Shown here piece after piece: positions 1 through 11,846 of a DNA stretch of 64,000 nt; within the stretch, counting starts at the first letter, position 1; each line of letters starts with the position of its first letter. The stretch comes from Ananas comosus (lineage: Eukaryota; Streptophyta; Magnoliopsida; Poales; Bromeliaceae): NCBI RefSeq assembly GCF_001540865.1, contig NC_033630.1, positions 343,147 to 407,146 on the forward strand, given 5' to 3'. The translations under genes and the position numbers were made by a program. The notes beneath the pieces were generated by a model. It did not search any database. It saw nothing but the letters and a program-made list of their open reading frames with translations, and had not been told where the DNA came from.

Positions 1-2328
1 TAGACGCGATGTAGGCGCTGTGTGCGCTGTTTTGCTGAAATTCGCGTCGCTCACGCACTTGCCACAGTGGCCGGCCGTGCTACGAAGTGTGAGCACAGTC
101 TCCGGTACATCGAGACCTGTCAGCGGGTGTCTCGGCCAGGCTAGAAGATCCTTGGTTTGCATTGTCGGGCCATAAAACTCCAAAAATCACATAAAATAAT
201 GTGATTTTATGTAGTCGCGGGGGTTTTTATGCAATTGTATGTTTTGTGGTTACTGTTGGCAGCGTGTGTGGGCATCGGGTGACCTCTAGACTTGTTGTCC
301 AAGGCCCAGGCTTTTTCAGAAATCGAATGTTGATTTTCAGTGAGTTTTTCGGTGAAATCTGCCGACGAAACGCGATTTCGATTGGGAATTCTTCCGACGA
401 TGCCTCACGGTAGATTGTGTTGTCGTTGAGCCTTGTTGGCTGGTCACCCGCATCGTTTCAAGGGTTCGAAAATGGCAGGTGAGCGACGGCGGGTTCCGGT
501 GTCGAATTGGACACTTTTGGGACCCGGATCGGAATGATTATCCGACGATAATCGTTTCAAAGTGAGGAGGTGTGTTCACTGCCAAGTCACACAAAAAGTT
601 GAGTTAGTGGCAGCGGGTGACTCGTAGCATGAGTCGGTGAGTTCCGGGACAGTTCGTGGGTCCCGGCGGAGTCCTAGTGCGATTTTCGAGACTTCCAACG
701 TATTACGGCAATCGGTTTGGGAAACCGATTCCCGTGGGTTTACATGTGGGGATTGTGAGTTAGTGGTTCATTTTTGTAGATGCTAACCCGATGAATCCTT
801 CATAGGTCCAGTTGATACTTCCTCCATAGTCGGAAGGCCAGTACCATATACGTACAGGGGGGTACTTCGACCTGATGTCGGTAAAATGGTGCACGCTCAG
901 TGACATTTCCTTCACGCTTTTCTTGTGTTTATCTTGCATATTATATGTTGAGCCTAGCACCTATACCATATCTCTTTATTGCTCTACTTAGTTGGTTGTA
1001 TACCCAGTATTATATTTTAGAAGTAAAGCGGTTTTGTGATTATTTATGAGATTGATGACCTAGTCGGTCAGTACGTTACATCTCGTATATGTGACCTATT
1101 CGGTCGGTTTACTACATCTGTTATTGTGACCTACTTGGTCGGTTAGATTACTTGGTGACCTATACGGTCGGTATACCCTGAGGGGTAGGATTGTGGGCTA
1201 GTTGCCGACGGTTGACTATTGCGCATATCAGCATTGATCGCCCGATACTCGTACGCATTTCACGAACACCAGCGGTCTGATCTACCGCAAGAGAGTATTT
1301 TTTTTTTCCGGAAATGTGGTTGGAGGTGCCAACCCATGAGCCCATAGGCTACCTTGGGTTATATGCAAGTAGAGTGATAGCAGCACAAGCTTGAGGTTTG
1401 CGGTGCAAACCAAAAGGGCACAGCTTGAAGTCTGCGGTGCGGACCAACAGAGCACAGGTTTCAAATTGGGTATTTTTAGACTTGTGGTCCGGTTGATACA
1501 TACATACAGTTGCAGTAGTTGTTCATATATATATATATATATATCGTTCGTTTATTATCGTTGCTACTGTACTATCCTTACCCATGCCTTTATTTATTCT
1601 CCTTGACTGGTGAGTACCCCTCGCCTTCGTCGACTTGCGGTACCTACTGGGAGGGGAGACATGTGTACATGTTCTCACCCCCCACCCCCATTACAGGTGA
1701 CGTCGCGGGTCCTAGTGGGATGGTTTATGAGGAGCGCACTTAGCGATTCGATAGAGCTTTCGGACCCGTCTCTTCGGTTTAATTCTTAAACTCAGATTCT
1801 TTTAAATAAATGATTTAGTAATTATGGTTCAGTGATCTATTACTTTTGGATTCATCTGGTTTTATGAATGTAATAAAAGATTTATGATTCTTGCAAAAAT
1901 GAAAATAATTTTCTTCCCCTCGTGGCAGCGAGTTTTAAAGAAAAAGGGTTTTCGTGTGGGAAACAGTTTTAGAAAGATTTTCTTGGTTTTCATGACCTAG
2001 TGTTTTAAAACGAGTTTACGGAAAGGAAACATTTTAACTGATAGATGTGGATTTATGGATAATTTATGATAATATAACTGTGGATGTGAATGGTGTATGA
2101 ATATGTGGATGTTCATATGTGTGGTTGTATTTTGTATCGTGAATCTTGTATCTTGTACTTGTGCGACGCCGTGCAAATACAGGGGAGACTCTGTCCGTGT
2201 GAACAGTGGACTCCCTATATTTGTGGCGGTTCTGGCATACCCTGGGGGTCAGATTTTTCAAAAAAAAAGAAAATTTGGGCTCTTCCGCATCTCTTTTAAA
2301 TCAAAAAAAGGGACCCCGGGGCGTGACA
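1..2328. mobile_element. Chromovirus (Tekay/Del-type) LTR, 3' part
   Basis: The segment ends with a GC-rich terminus at 2311-2328 that finishes GGGGCGTGACA. This is the expected 3' LTR end for plant Tekay-type chromoviruses, whose LTRs start TGTCACGCCCC. The matching 5' end is not in the window, so the LTR is longer than 2.3 kb or is a solo or truncated copy. No ORF in it resembles a known protein. The next bases are not a primer binding site but the interior of a different (Tat) element, so this LTR probably inserted into that element. The lineage is inferred from terminus and length only. Confidence 0.6.
1048..1180. repeat. Short tandem array inside the LTR
   Basis: Four imperfect copies of a unit beginning GACCTA-(C/T)-GGTCGGT follow one another at about 1048, 1093, 1128 and 1157, spaced 29-45 bp apart. 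Such arrays are common in the U3 part of long plant LTRs. A second, two-copy imperfect repeat around a 'TTTGCGGTGC' / 'TCTGCGGTGC' core lies at about 1389-1460. Confidence 0.7.
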
Positions 2329-4960
2329 CAAAAACACAAAAACGTGGCAACAAAGTTTGCAAGCCGAAGTAAGACAGCATTATGAGGAAGCAAAAGGGAT
2401 GAAACCGAATGTGTGGAAACGACCTTATGAGCAACAACTCCCCTTTCGACCCATGAAGAATGATCATGAGGCAGGTGGTTCTACACCTGTCCCTTGGTTG
2501 AAATCCAAAATAGAATAGCCACTCCCGGCCGAACCTGAGAAGAAAGCAACTCGAAAGGAGTTGGAGGAAAAAATAGCCTCTTTGAAGACTATAATCAAAC
2601 AAGACCGACGGCATCCTAAGAGGAGAGAGGCACGCATAGAGAGCGATTCCTCAGCCGAAACGGCAAAGGAATCAGAAGAGAAAAAGCAAAAGATAAAAGA
2701 AAATTTGGCTGGTGAAGGACAAGCCGATGTGAACATAGTGTACACACTGCCTCAGTCATTCAAGATAGAGTCCGTTGAATTTGAAGAGACGGCATATGAT
2801 GGAGAAGAGCTTACAGTGGCTCAACTCCAGTTAGAGGACGCTAAGCCAGCCGATTCGATGGCTTTTGAAAAACCATCAATCATGCAGACAAGATTCGTTA
2901 GGCCATTGTTCATAAGGGTGCTAATAGAAGGACGGCTAGTAGGCCGAGTGATGGTAGATGGAGGAGTAATGGTCAATGTTATGCCTACTTTTTCTTCAAG
3001 AAGCTGGGCAAGAGTGAAGATGAACTGAAGCCTACCAACACAATCATGACCGACTTCACTGGTAGTGGTCAACAAACAAGAGGTACACTTACGACCGAGC
3101 TCACGATAGGATCTAACACCTTGCGAACAGCCTTTTTTGTAGTGGATGCAGATAGCCACTACAACCTATTGCTTGGGCATGATTGGATTCATGCAAATGA
3201 ATGCGTACCTTCAACGCTCCACAAAAAATTATTTCAATGGATTGGAGACAGAGTGGAGGAAATTAGGGCCGAAGGCCGCCCCCAAATGGTGAATGTGAAC
3301 TCAGAAGGAATCGGTCATATCAATTGGGGCCGATACAGATCCGGATCAAATTTTCTTTGTGCGGGTAACCGAGGAAGGAGTTCAACTAATACTCGTGAAA
3401 GATGAGGAAGCGATGGTGGCGGCAGAGGAGCCACCAAGTTGGTTAAAATGGAATGCCAAAAGTTAGGAACCGGAGCTTTAGAAAAGCTACGGCAGAATGA
3501 GCCGACCGAAGAAGTCGGCTATTGCACTAAATCAGCTTATCAAGCCGATGAAATAGTATACATCAAAATGGCCGAGTTGACTGAAGAGAATTCTCTTAGA
3601 AAATCAGCCGGGAGGGCCAATAAAGAAGTATTTAATGAATCGTCAAATGTGATAGCCAAATTTAGTGAAAACGGCTTCAAAATCCATAACGTTATGGAGG
3701 AATCACCAATCAAAGTCGGCGACAAGAAGTTACAGACCCAAGATCCATTAATAGAAGTAAATTTGGGGTCGGATGATGACAAACGGCCGATGTACGTCAG
3801 TGCTAAACTTTCAGCTCAACAACAGGAGAAGTTGACGAACTTGCTGATGAAGCATAAAGACTACTTCGCCTGGAGTTACGAGAAGATGTCGGGTTTGAGC
3901 CGAGAAATTGTAGAGCATAAGCTCCCTATTAAAAAAGGGCATAGGCCTTACAAATAACCGGCTCGTAAATTTAAGCCGAGTATTGAACTCTAAATTAAAA
4001 ATGAAATTAAAAATTTGCTAAAGGCCGGCTTTATTAGAGCGGCCCGTTATGTTGATTGGGTATTTAACATAGTTCTAGTACAAAAAAAAGAATGACAAAC
4101 TTAGAGTTTGTATTGATTTTAGAAACTTAAATATGACTACGCTTAAAGATGAATATCCGATGCCCATAGCCGGTATGTTAGTAGATTCGGCAGCCGAGCA
4201 TAAAATTCTATCCTTTATGGATGGACATGCAGGCTATAATCGAATTTTTATTGCCGAAGAAAATGTAGCTAAAATGGCTTTTAGGTGCCCATGATCTATT
4301 GGGACCTTCGAATGGATAGTAATGTCGTTCGGCTTAAAAAATGCAGGAGCTACTTACCAAAGACCAATGAATTTTATTTTTCACTATTTGATCGGCAAAA
4401 TATTGGAAGTTTGCATCAATGACATCATTATAAAGTCAAAATCACAAGCTGATCATTGAGCAGATTTTGAACTTGCCTTTGAAAGAATGAGAAAATATAA
4501 TTTAAAAATGAATCCATTAAAGTGTGCTTTTGGAGTATCAGCGAAAAATTTCCTCAGATTCCTAGTACACAAAAAGGGGATTGAGATTGATAAAAACAAG
4601 GTGAAAGCAATAATGGAATTACTGCAGCCAAAAAATAAAAAGGAGTTACAAAGTTTATTAGAAAAAATCAATTATTTGCGTCATTTTATTTCAAATTTAG
4701 CCAGCAGAATAGGAGTTTTTTTACTCCATTATTTCGGCTGAAAAATCAGGAAGATTCATTTGGACAGAGGAACAGCAAGAAACGTTCGAAAACATAAAAA
4801 GGTATTTAGCGAATCCTCCAGTTCTCATGTCTTCTCGTCAAGGTCAGCCGATGAAGTTATATATATCGACTGCAGAAGAAAATTTAGGATGTTTATTGGC
4901 CCAGGAAAATTATAAAAAAGAAGAACAAGCTATCTATTATCTCAGCGTTACGCATGTACT
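2329..4960 (+). pseudogene. Tat-lineage Ty3/gypsy gag-protease-reverse transcriptase, degenerate
   Basis: Several broken frames together read as a plant Ty3/gypsy polyprotein. An aspartic protease has VDGG at about 2956 (family norm DTG/DSG-like) and, further on, a stretch ending LLGHDWIH at about 3168-3192. Next comes the pre-RT segment (FAWSYEKMSGL, about 3868). RT sequence follows at 3960-4740 with internal stops and shifts, then the RNase H-like connection EENLGCLLAQE near 4880. The RT active site, usually YVDD, reads CIND at about 4412-4423. Stops at about 3957, 4305 and 4458 and frame changes show it cannot encode an active polyprotein. Confidence 0.85.
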
Positions 4961-5027
4961 AAATTGAGATATTATATTCTACCAATGGAAGTGTCAGTGG
5001 TCTGTAAAACTGATATGGTAAAATATA

Positions 5028-5036
5028 TGTTATCAA
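5028..5036. repeat. 9-bp target site duplication (left) of MITE
   Basis: TGTTATCAA lies directly left of the MITE and is repeated exactly at 5580-5588 on its right. A 9-bp duplication is the signature of Mutator-like transposition. Confidence 0.9.
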
Positions 5037-5579
5037 GAGTGAGGCTACTATACTATCGGAAGCACGGAGCCTTCCGTGCTTCCAGCTCGTTTTCGATGTT
5101 GCGACTTTCGAATCGTCGATCGGCTCCATTAACTTGATCTAGAGTATTTGGAGTACCTAGAAAATAAATTTTATTATTTTTCTATATCATTTGTCTAGTG
5201 ATCAAATGGGCTCAAAATCAACAAATTTCAATGGCCGTAGTGAGCCGTTTGCAAGTTTAACGGTGTAGAAATATCCAAATCACATGAAATTTTGATAGAA
5301 AATTCTTTATACTATATAAAACAAGATCAATATCTTTGATTTAAAATTTTAATGTCATATTATTACATTTTGTAAGATTTTTATTTTCAGCCGTTGATTT
5401 TGAGCCCCTTCGTTCACTAGGCAAATAATATCATAAAATCATAAAATTTATTTTCTAGGTACTTCAAATACTCTAGATCAAGTTTAACGGAGCCGATCGA
5501 CGATTCGAAAGTCACAACATCGAAAACGAGCTGGAAGCACGGAAGGCTCCGTGCTTCCGATAGCATAGTAGCCTCACTC
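5037..5579. mobile_element. Mutator-type MITE, copy 1 (543 bp)
   Basis: The element has long inverted ends beginning GAGTGAGGCTACTAT and finishing with the reverse complement, ATAGTAGCCTCACTC. Complementarity extends well inward: the AAAATAAATTTTATTATTTT blocks and the flanking CTAGATCAAGTT and GCTCCGTGCTTCC blocks pair, so the element is close to a full palindrome. It interrupts the RNase H part of the Tat polyprotein and is flanked by an exact 9-bp duplication. It encodes no transposase and so is non-autonomous. A second family member lies at 29678-30234. Confidence 0.92.
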
Positions 5580-7436
5580 TGTTATCAAAACTTGTTTTGA
5601 GAGGACGAATCGGGCAATGGATGTTAGCATTGTCTGAATTTTCTCTTAGTTATGTTCTGGCAAAAGCCGTCAAGAGGCAAACGATAGCCGATTTCTTGGC
5701 TGATCATCCTTATGTCAAGGTTAAAGAGCCGAAACAAAATCTAATCGGTTGTCAATCTTGGACACTTTATTTCGAGGTTCGAAAACAGCTGAGTCCGCGA
5801 GAGCCAGAGTAGTTATACAATCTCCCGAAGGCTATATTCATCAGTTCGCTTTTGTATTAGATTTCGGCTACTCTAACAATTAAACCGAATATGAGGCCTT
5901 AATAATTGGCCTTGAAATTCTACAAGAATTAGAGGTATGCTCACTCAAAGTTATCGGCGATTCACAATTAATGATCAAATAAGTAAATGGAAAATACCGA
6001 TGTGAAAATCGAAACTTGCAGAATTACTTGAAGAGAACAATAGAATTATTTCGCAATTTTGGAGAAATTAAGTTTGTACACCTAACAAGAGAAGAGAATG
6101 AACAAGCTAATGAGTTGGCTCAATCGACTTCAGGGTACAAAGAGCCGAAACAAGATCAAGTGTAAATAGAGAGAAGATTATTGCCATCGGTTCATGTACG
6201 AGAACCGATGATGATTGCTCCTGTTGAAACTGAGAAAGATTGGAGAAAATCTTAATCGAATTTTTGGAAGACCCTAATAAACGGGTCGAATATCATGTTC
6301 GAAAAAAGGCACTCGACTATTGTCTATTAAATGGGCAGCTCTATAGGAGAGCAGCCGAAGAGGTGTTATTAAAGTGTTTAGACCTGAAGAAGCCTTATTG
6401 ATTATGGGTGAAACCCACAAGGGTTTATGCGGAGCTCACTTAGCAGGAAAAGGATTAAGATGAACAATTCGACACTTGGAGTATTATTGGCTGACTATGC
6501 ATCAAGATTGCATATAATATGCCAAAGGATGTCTAGAGTGTCAGTTTCACAGCTCTATGCAAAGGGTCCCTGCTTCTAAGATGTATACAATAATTAAACC
6601 TTGGCTTTTCCGAGGATGGGCCATGGATTTAATTGAAGAAATTCAGTCGAATTTTTTGGCTAGTCATAAGTTTCTAATAGTAACTGTTGATTATTTTACC
6701 AAGTGGGTAGAAATAAAACCAACTAAATTTCGTAGAGGATTCTATAATCCATCATTTTGGAATTCTCGAAACGATTACAACTGATCAAGGGACAATGTTT
6801 ACCGGGGAATAATTCACTCGGTTCATTGAATCAAGGAAAATTAAGCTGCTTCATTCATCACCTTACTACGTTCAAGCAAATGGGCAAGCCGAAGTGGCAA
6901 ATAAAGTTATTATAAATCTTATGAAACAGCACGTTGGAAGACACCCAAGAAAATGAAATGAAAAGCTTTCTGAAGTATTAGGAATGATACCGTTTCAGTT
7001 AGTCTATAGTCATAAGGTCGTAGTTCCAGCCGAAATAACAATTCCTTCTTTACGGGTAGAAAGACAAAAAGAACTAACGGCAAATAAATACAAGACTTTG
7101 ATGAATGAAGGGTTAGCAGTAACCAATGAGACTCGGTTATTAGCCTCAATCACTTGCAAGCTTATCAGACCTGAGTACGAAATGCGTATAACAAGAGAGT
7201 TAAAGCTAAGTCTTTCTCTGTTGGGGACTTAGTTTTAAGATTAATATTTTCAATCGGTCGAAAAGACCGAGTGTATGAAAAATGGTCCCCAAATTGGGAA
7301 GGACCATTTCAAGTTTACAGAATCATAAGACGTAATGCATATTATTTAAAAAATATAGATGGGTCAAAGCATAATAAACCAATCAACGAAAAATATTTGA
7401 GAAAGTATTACCCATCCATATGGGAAAGGGGATAAA
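5580..7436 (+). pseudogene. Tat-lineage RNase H, integrase and C-terminal tail, degenerate
   Basis: This continues the Tat pol region after the MITE. At 5597-5812 and about 5815-6165 the frames read as the additional ('archaeal-type') RNase H typical of the Tat/Retand group, including IGDSQL at about 5951 and HLTREENEQANELA near 6080. An integrase follows: a zinc-finger region at about 6290-6560 with stops, core motifs with VDYFTKWVE near 6690, ITTDQG near 6780 and NGQAE near 6880. A tail with WEGPF near 7300 ends close to a stop at about 7434. Many stops and frameshifts mark it as dead. Confidence 0.85.
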
Positions 7437-7860
7437 AGTCAGAGTCAAAGACATTAAAATATATTACAGCCGACAGCCGAATCAAAGTAAAATATAGAAT
7501 TAAGATAATAGGTCTTTAAGTTGATTCCATTCGGCTTCCAAATGTGCTTGTGCTATATCGGCTGCTCGCTTCCTGCGCTTCATCAAGGGATGCAGCTTAT
7601 AAAGTTGGGAGAGACGGTCTTGAAGCTTCACCCCTTCATTTTTCTTGACTTTCAATTGGTCCTATAATAGGGTCTATCGCTCTGAAGTGTGGGCCAAAGC
7701 TGATTCGGCTGCAGTCAGTTTTTCTTTGAGAGTAGAATGTGCTGCCGAAGGGCTGATTCTTGATTCTCTAAAGACTTGTCTTCTTGGCTCAGGTCGGTAA
7801 TCGGAGTTGCCACTTCAGGGATTTTCATTTTGAAATGACCGACCTGATTAAAATGATGAT

Positions 7861-10655
7861 CTAAAGACAGGAACTTGGCAGAAGAATTTGTTGCCGTGTT
7901 AAAAAGGAAAAAAGATGAGTTGATAAGGTTTCAACGAAGCATTTACTTACAACAGGAAGATCCGGCTGGTCTATAAGGGCGAGGAGGAGAGCGCCAAGCT
8001 GATCAAATTGTTCCATGTTCTGAGCCAGAGTAGGGAGACCACTACCATAAAGTCTTAAACATTCATCCATTTTTCGTTGAGTTTCAGCCAATATGGTAGA
8101 AGAATGATCGTCTCCTTCTTCATTTGATTTTGGGCTCAAGGCGGCCAAATCTTGAAGAGAAATGGCCAAAGGATCCACCGATTCAAATACCGACAAAGAA
8201 GTCGATGCAGAAACTTCAGGAAGGATGTCAACGGGGATGTCCACATCCACTGCTATTCGAGTACTTTCTTTCCCTTGTTCTACTTTTCATTCTGTTGATG
8301 CGGTTTGGTGCTCTGCTTCTTTTGTTTCTCCCTATCCTTCCCCACTCTTTTTTCGGCTATCTTCTTCCCTGTCATTCTTTTCAGCCTCTTGATATTGTTC
8401 TCTTTTTTCCTCTACTCGAGTACTCTTCTTCTTCTTTTCCTTCCTCTTATCTCCTTCGGCTATCTGCTCTGCTTCCATTCCCATTTTCTCTGCTTTGAGT
8501 TTTTTATCCAGGCGAGCTTCATGGCGGGCCTGCCGCCCGATGTCAGACATTACCCGCTCCAAAGATGAAGTGAAGCGACCATGAGAAACCCTTTGCGATG
8601 AGGTCTATTTGATTGAAGACAGTGGAAGTGATCCGACTGAAGAATGGGAAGAAGAATAATCGATGGGAATAGGCTGAGGAGTTACCTCAGCAGAAATTGG
8701 ATCGATAGGAGTTGATTGAACTGATTTTTTCCCTTCGGCTGAAACCTCAGCCTGTGGAAGTTCTGCCGAAGTTTTTTCGACAGGTGTTGGTGGAGGAGCA
8801 GAACGGATTTTAATTGCAACAGTCTTACGCTGCTTCTATTGCGGCGGCTGAGTAGACTGTTCAGAGTCCATCGATCGTTTATCGGATTGCGGAGCCGATG
8901 AAGTTGAAGCAGGAATCGGCTAAAATAAGACGTATTAGACAAAATAATTACATAGAAAAAGAAAATACAATAAAAAGTTAAGCTTACCGTAGGTGGATGA
9001 TGCGAATCCATAGAATCTTCATCTGAAACATCTTCTGGAGGAATGGGTAAAGGTTTGTTACCTGAAAGACCAGAAATAAATAAAGGGAGTCAGAAGAAAG
9101 AAAGAGAAGGAGATAAAATTGCAATAATTAAAAGACAACGTACCTTCTGTATGAAAATCTTGGCAAAAATAGGGGTCATAATATAGTAAAAATATTGTTG
9201 GCAAAAAGTGCTCCAACTCCGAGTAAAGCGAAAGTCTAGCACTCCTGCATGGTTAGGCCGAAAGCTCACAAGTTTGAAGAATCGTTGCAGATGATTTCCC
9301 AAGGCCGAAATGCGATCAGCTTCAGCATTACTTTTTGAAAGAGGACGGCCACGAGCAGTGTTGGCCGTAAAGAATTTAGATCGAGCCGGAAGTCCCTGAA
9401 CCAAACCAAATTGACGTGCCACATAGTGAGGAGAATACACCTCTGTGCTTGGCATCAAATTAGACCGATTCTTTAAGCCGAAATGTAAATCTCTGGTAGC
9501 CAAAATGGAGAACCACACATCGGCATACTCACTAGCTTGAGAAGAGGCTAACTGATCTTGAATAGCCTCGAATCGAGTAAGAAGCCAAGGGGGACCTGTA
9601 GTGCGTTCCCCAAATGGGGATCGGATGACATGAAAGCGAAAGTCCTTCTCATAAAATACTTTGAAATTACAAGAAAAATAGATCGGTTGACCAAGGGTTA
9701 AAGGCTCATAACAACCAAAAGCCAAACCAAAAGTGTTAAAATGAGAAGCTGAATCCAAATCTAAAGAAGTTTGGCACAAATAAGAAAAATAAATTTGCAG
9801 ACACATCTGTAGGAACCACAAAACACCACATTCAGAACTAATAACCACGCCACCTAATGGCAATAGTTTGATAGATTCAAAGATCTCCTTATAAACGAAA
9901 GGAAGAAAATAAGTATCCAAAGCTAACTTTTTGCCGTTGGCTAGAGCAACAGTGATAGGGACGAAATCGCGATTAATCTTCTGCGAACGAGTGCAGAAAA
10001 GGTTATGACATAACCAGTAAGAAGGAAGGCTGTATGTTCCTTCTTAAAGACAGAGGTAGAGGATTGACTAGCAAACCGACGAATGAACTTAGTATAAGCC
10101 AGGTCAGCTAAGTCAAGATGGGCCTCAAAATCAGTTACGCCATCAGGGTTGTAGACCATAGAAAGAGTAATACCGTGAGGGCGTAGGCCGACAATTGCCG
10201 CCATATCGAGAAGAGTAGGGGTAAAGGGTCCAGCTCTAAAAAAAAAGACGTTGGAAATAGGGGACCAAAAATAGAGCCGCGACCAGAAAAAGGTTATCGG
10301 CTATAGGAGGAGTCCTGGAAAGCTAGATAGCTTCATAAATCCCAACCTCACGCCAGAGGTCGGCATATGCCGCCTCTACGCGGTCTAACCAGGCGAGGTA
10401 AACTTCCGAAACACTTAGCCAAGTTCGAAGACTCTTTTCAAATGATTTTGAAGTCGCTGAAATATAACAAGAAGAGAGATGAATGGCATCAGCCATTAGA
10501 AGGAGACCTTCAACCGAAAAGGAGAAATCCTTATGAACAGGGTCATCAATGAATGAAGGCCCTAAAACAAATCGAGAAGGGTCCGAGTGGACGAATTGTC
10601 GAAGTAAGGTATAATCGAGAGAAGGAGAAGACGAAAGAGGCGAAAGCGGTGCCAT
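7861..10655 (-). pseudogene. Antisense ORF of the Tat element with plant mobile domain, broken
   Basis: On the strand opposite to pol, a set of frames reads in order. The first is 10655-10323 (starts MAPLSPLSSS, contains DLWREVGIYEAI). A linking stretch at about 10320-10210 reads PISNVFFFRAGPFTPTLLD across a frameshift. The third is 10204-9941 (MAAIVGLRPHGITL). The fourth is 9920-9090. Charged, low-complexity segments follow at 9011-7861. This layout fits the plant mobile (aminotransferase-like) domain. Tat, Grande and Retand elements carry extra antisense ORFs between pol and the 3' LTR; the location here matches. Stops at about 10323 and near 9941 and a frameshift break it. Some gaps could be introns instead of lesions. 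Confidence 0.65.
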
Positions 10656-11026
10656 CCCAGAAAAATCAAAGGAAATGGTGAAAGAAAGACCCTAAAAGAT
10701 CAAAGACGAGAAAAGCGAGGATGAAGAAGACGAAAGCCTCAAGCGAAGAAAGAAAAGGAAACATAGAGAGAAAGAAAACAAGAAAGAGAAAAGGGAGAGA
10801 AAAGTCGTCGGATGGAATTCCGAAGCTTGCTTTAATGATGAAGAGACAGCAGTAATAAATGTGACCTAATTAATGTCGCATATAAGACAAAATGGAATGT
10901 GGGAGATCGTGGCCATCGAAGGTGAAAGGGCGGCTGAGAGAGAAATCGTACGGGGCAATTCAAAATCATAATTTTGAAACTCGCGCCTTTGGAAAAGATT
11001 ACACCAGCTACCGAATCGTCTGTTCG

Positions 11027-11046
11027 GAAGCTGCCGAGGGGGCAAT
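11027..11046 (+). other. Polypurine tract of the Tat element
   Basis: A GGAAGCTGCCGAGGGGGCAA stretch lies directly before a TGTTAGGGCC LTR start. That arrangement is expected for plus-strand priming in Ty3/gypsy elements. Confidence 0.6.
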
Positions 11047-11640
11047 TGTTAGGGCCAATAATAAAATGCCACGTGACGGGTTGGTGCACAATTCAGCGGG
11101 GAGCTATGATTAAATAGCATTTGGTGCACCGGGAGTAGAAAAGAAAAGGGAGTCACAGCATAACCGCAAGCGATTTTGAGCAGTTAGGATCGGCTCGTAG
11201 TATCCCACGAAAACAGGAGAGAGGCTGATCGGCTCGGAGCGATTTTGAGCAGTTAGGATCGGCTCGTAGTGTCCCACGAAATAGGCGAGTAACGTCGAAG
11301 GAGTGGTCTTTTTCCTGCCTAAAGAAGCCCACTTTTCAACTTCTCTGCATTTTCTTGCATTTTTAGGAGTAGTTCTACTTATAATCTTTTCCTTTCCCGC
11401 ATTTACTGTCTTTCTTAGAAGTAGCTTTAGGGTTAGATTTCTGGAATCTGTATGCCCCATGGGCACACTCTCTTTTGTACACATTTCTAAATTTAATTTC
11501 AATATATATACAGGCATTCGGCTCTTCAGCCGACCCAAATTACTGTGTGTTCCGTATATTCGGCTCATTCAGCCGAACCGATTCTATAGTAAAGGTCTTC
11601 AAACCCGGCTGATCCGATCACTCATCAACTGAATCGCTTG
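11047..11640 (+). mobile_element. 3' LTR of the Tat element (end approximate)
   Basis: It begins TGTTAGGGCCAATAATAAAA straight after the polypurine tract. It contains repeated CGGCT/AGCCGA motifs, as does the body of the element. A tandem duplication of about 70 bp is visible: GCGATTTTGAGCAGTTAGG occurs at about 11170 and again at about 11240. The 3' end is not certain because a Copia fragment follows; I place it near 11640. Confidence 0.6.
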
Positions 11641-11689
11641 ATCCGTCGGAAGGCGCAAACTTCGAGGGTCATCACGTGAAGCAGTACCC

Positions 11690-11846
11690 AATTCCTGCAC
11701 GCTTCCTTAGGGAGATCTTTGACCAGGTCAAAGTTTGAGGAATTCTGCTCCTAGCAATATCTTTACTAAACCTTTCCAAAGGAGAAATTTGTAGAACTGC
11801 AAGAAAGGCTCGGCTTGGTTTCTCACAAGTTTGCACTAAGGAGGAG
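11690..11846 (+). pseudogene. Copia polyprotein C-terminus (RNase H end) remnant
   Basis: Out-of-phase frames read FLREIFDQ, then FTKPF, then ELQERLGLVSHKFALRRSV, ending at the stop at about 11850. This is the usual end of plant Copia pol (REK..., DILTKPL..., LREKLGL...). At least one frameshift or stop lies between the first two parts. It runs straight into a purine stretch (AAGGAGGAG) and the LTR start, as an intact Copia end would. Confidence 0.7.

Noticed and set aside
1058..1180. CRISPR-like regular repeats
   Set aside because: Plant LTR context, repeat units diverged and spacing irregular; no cas genes.
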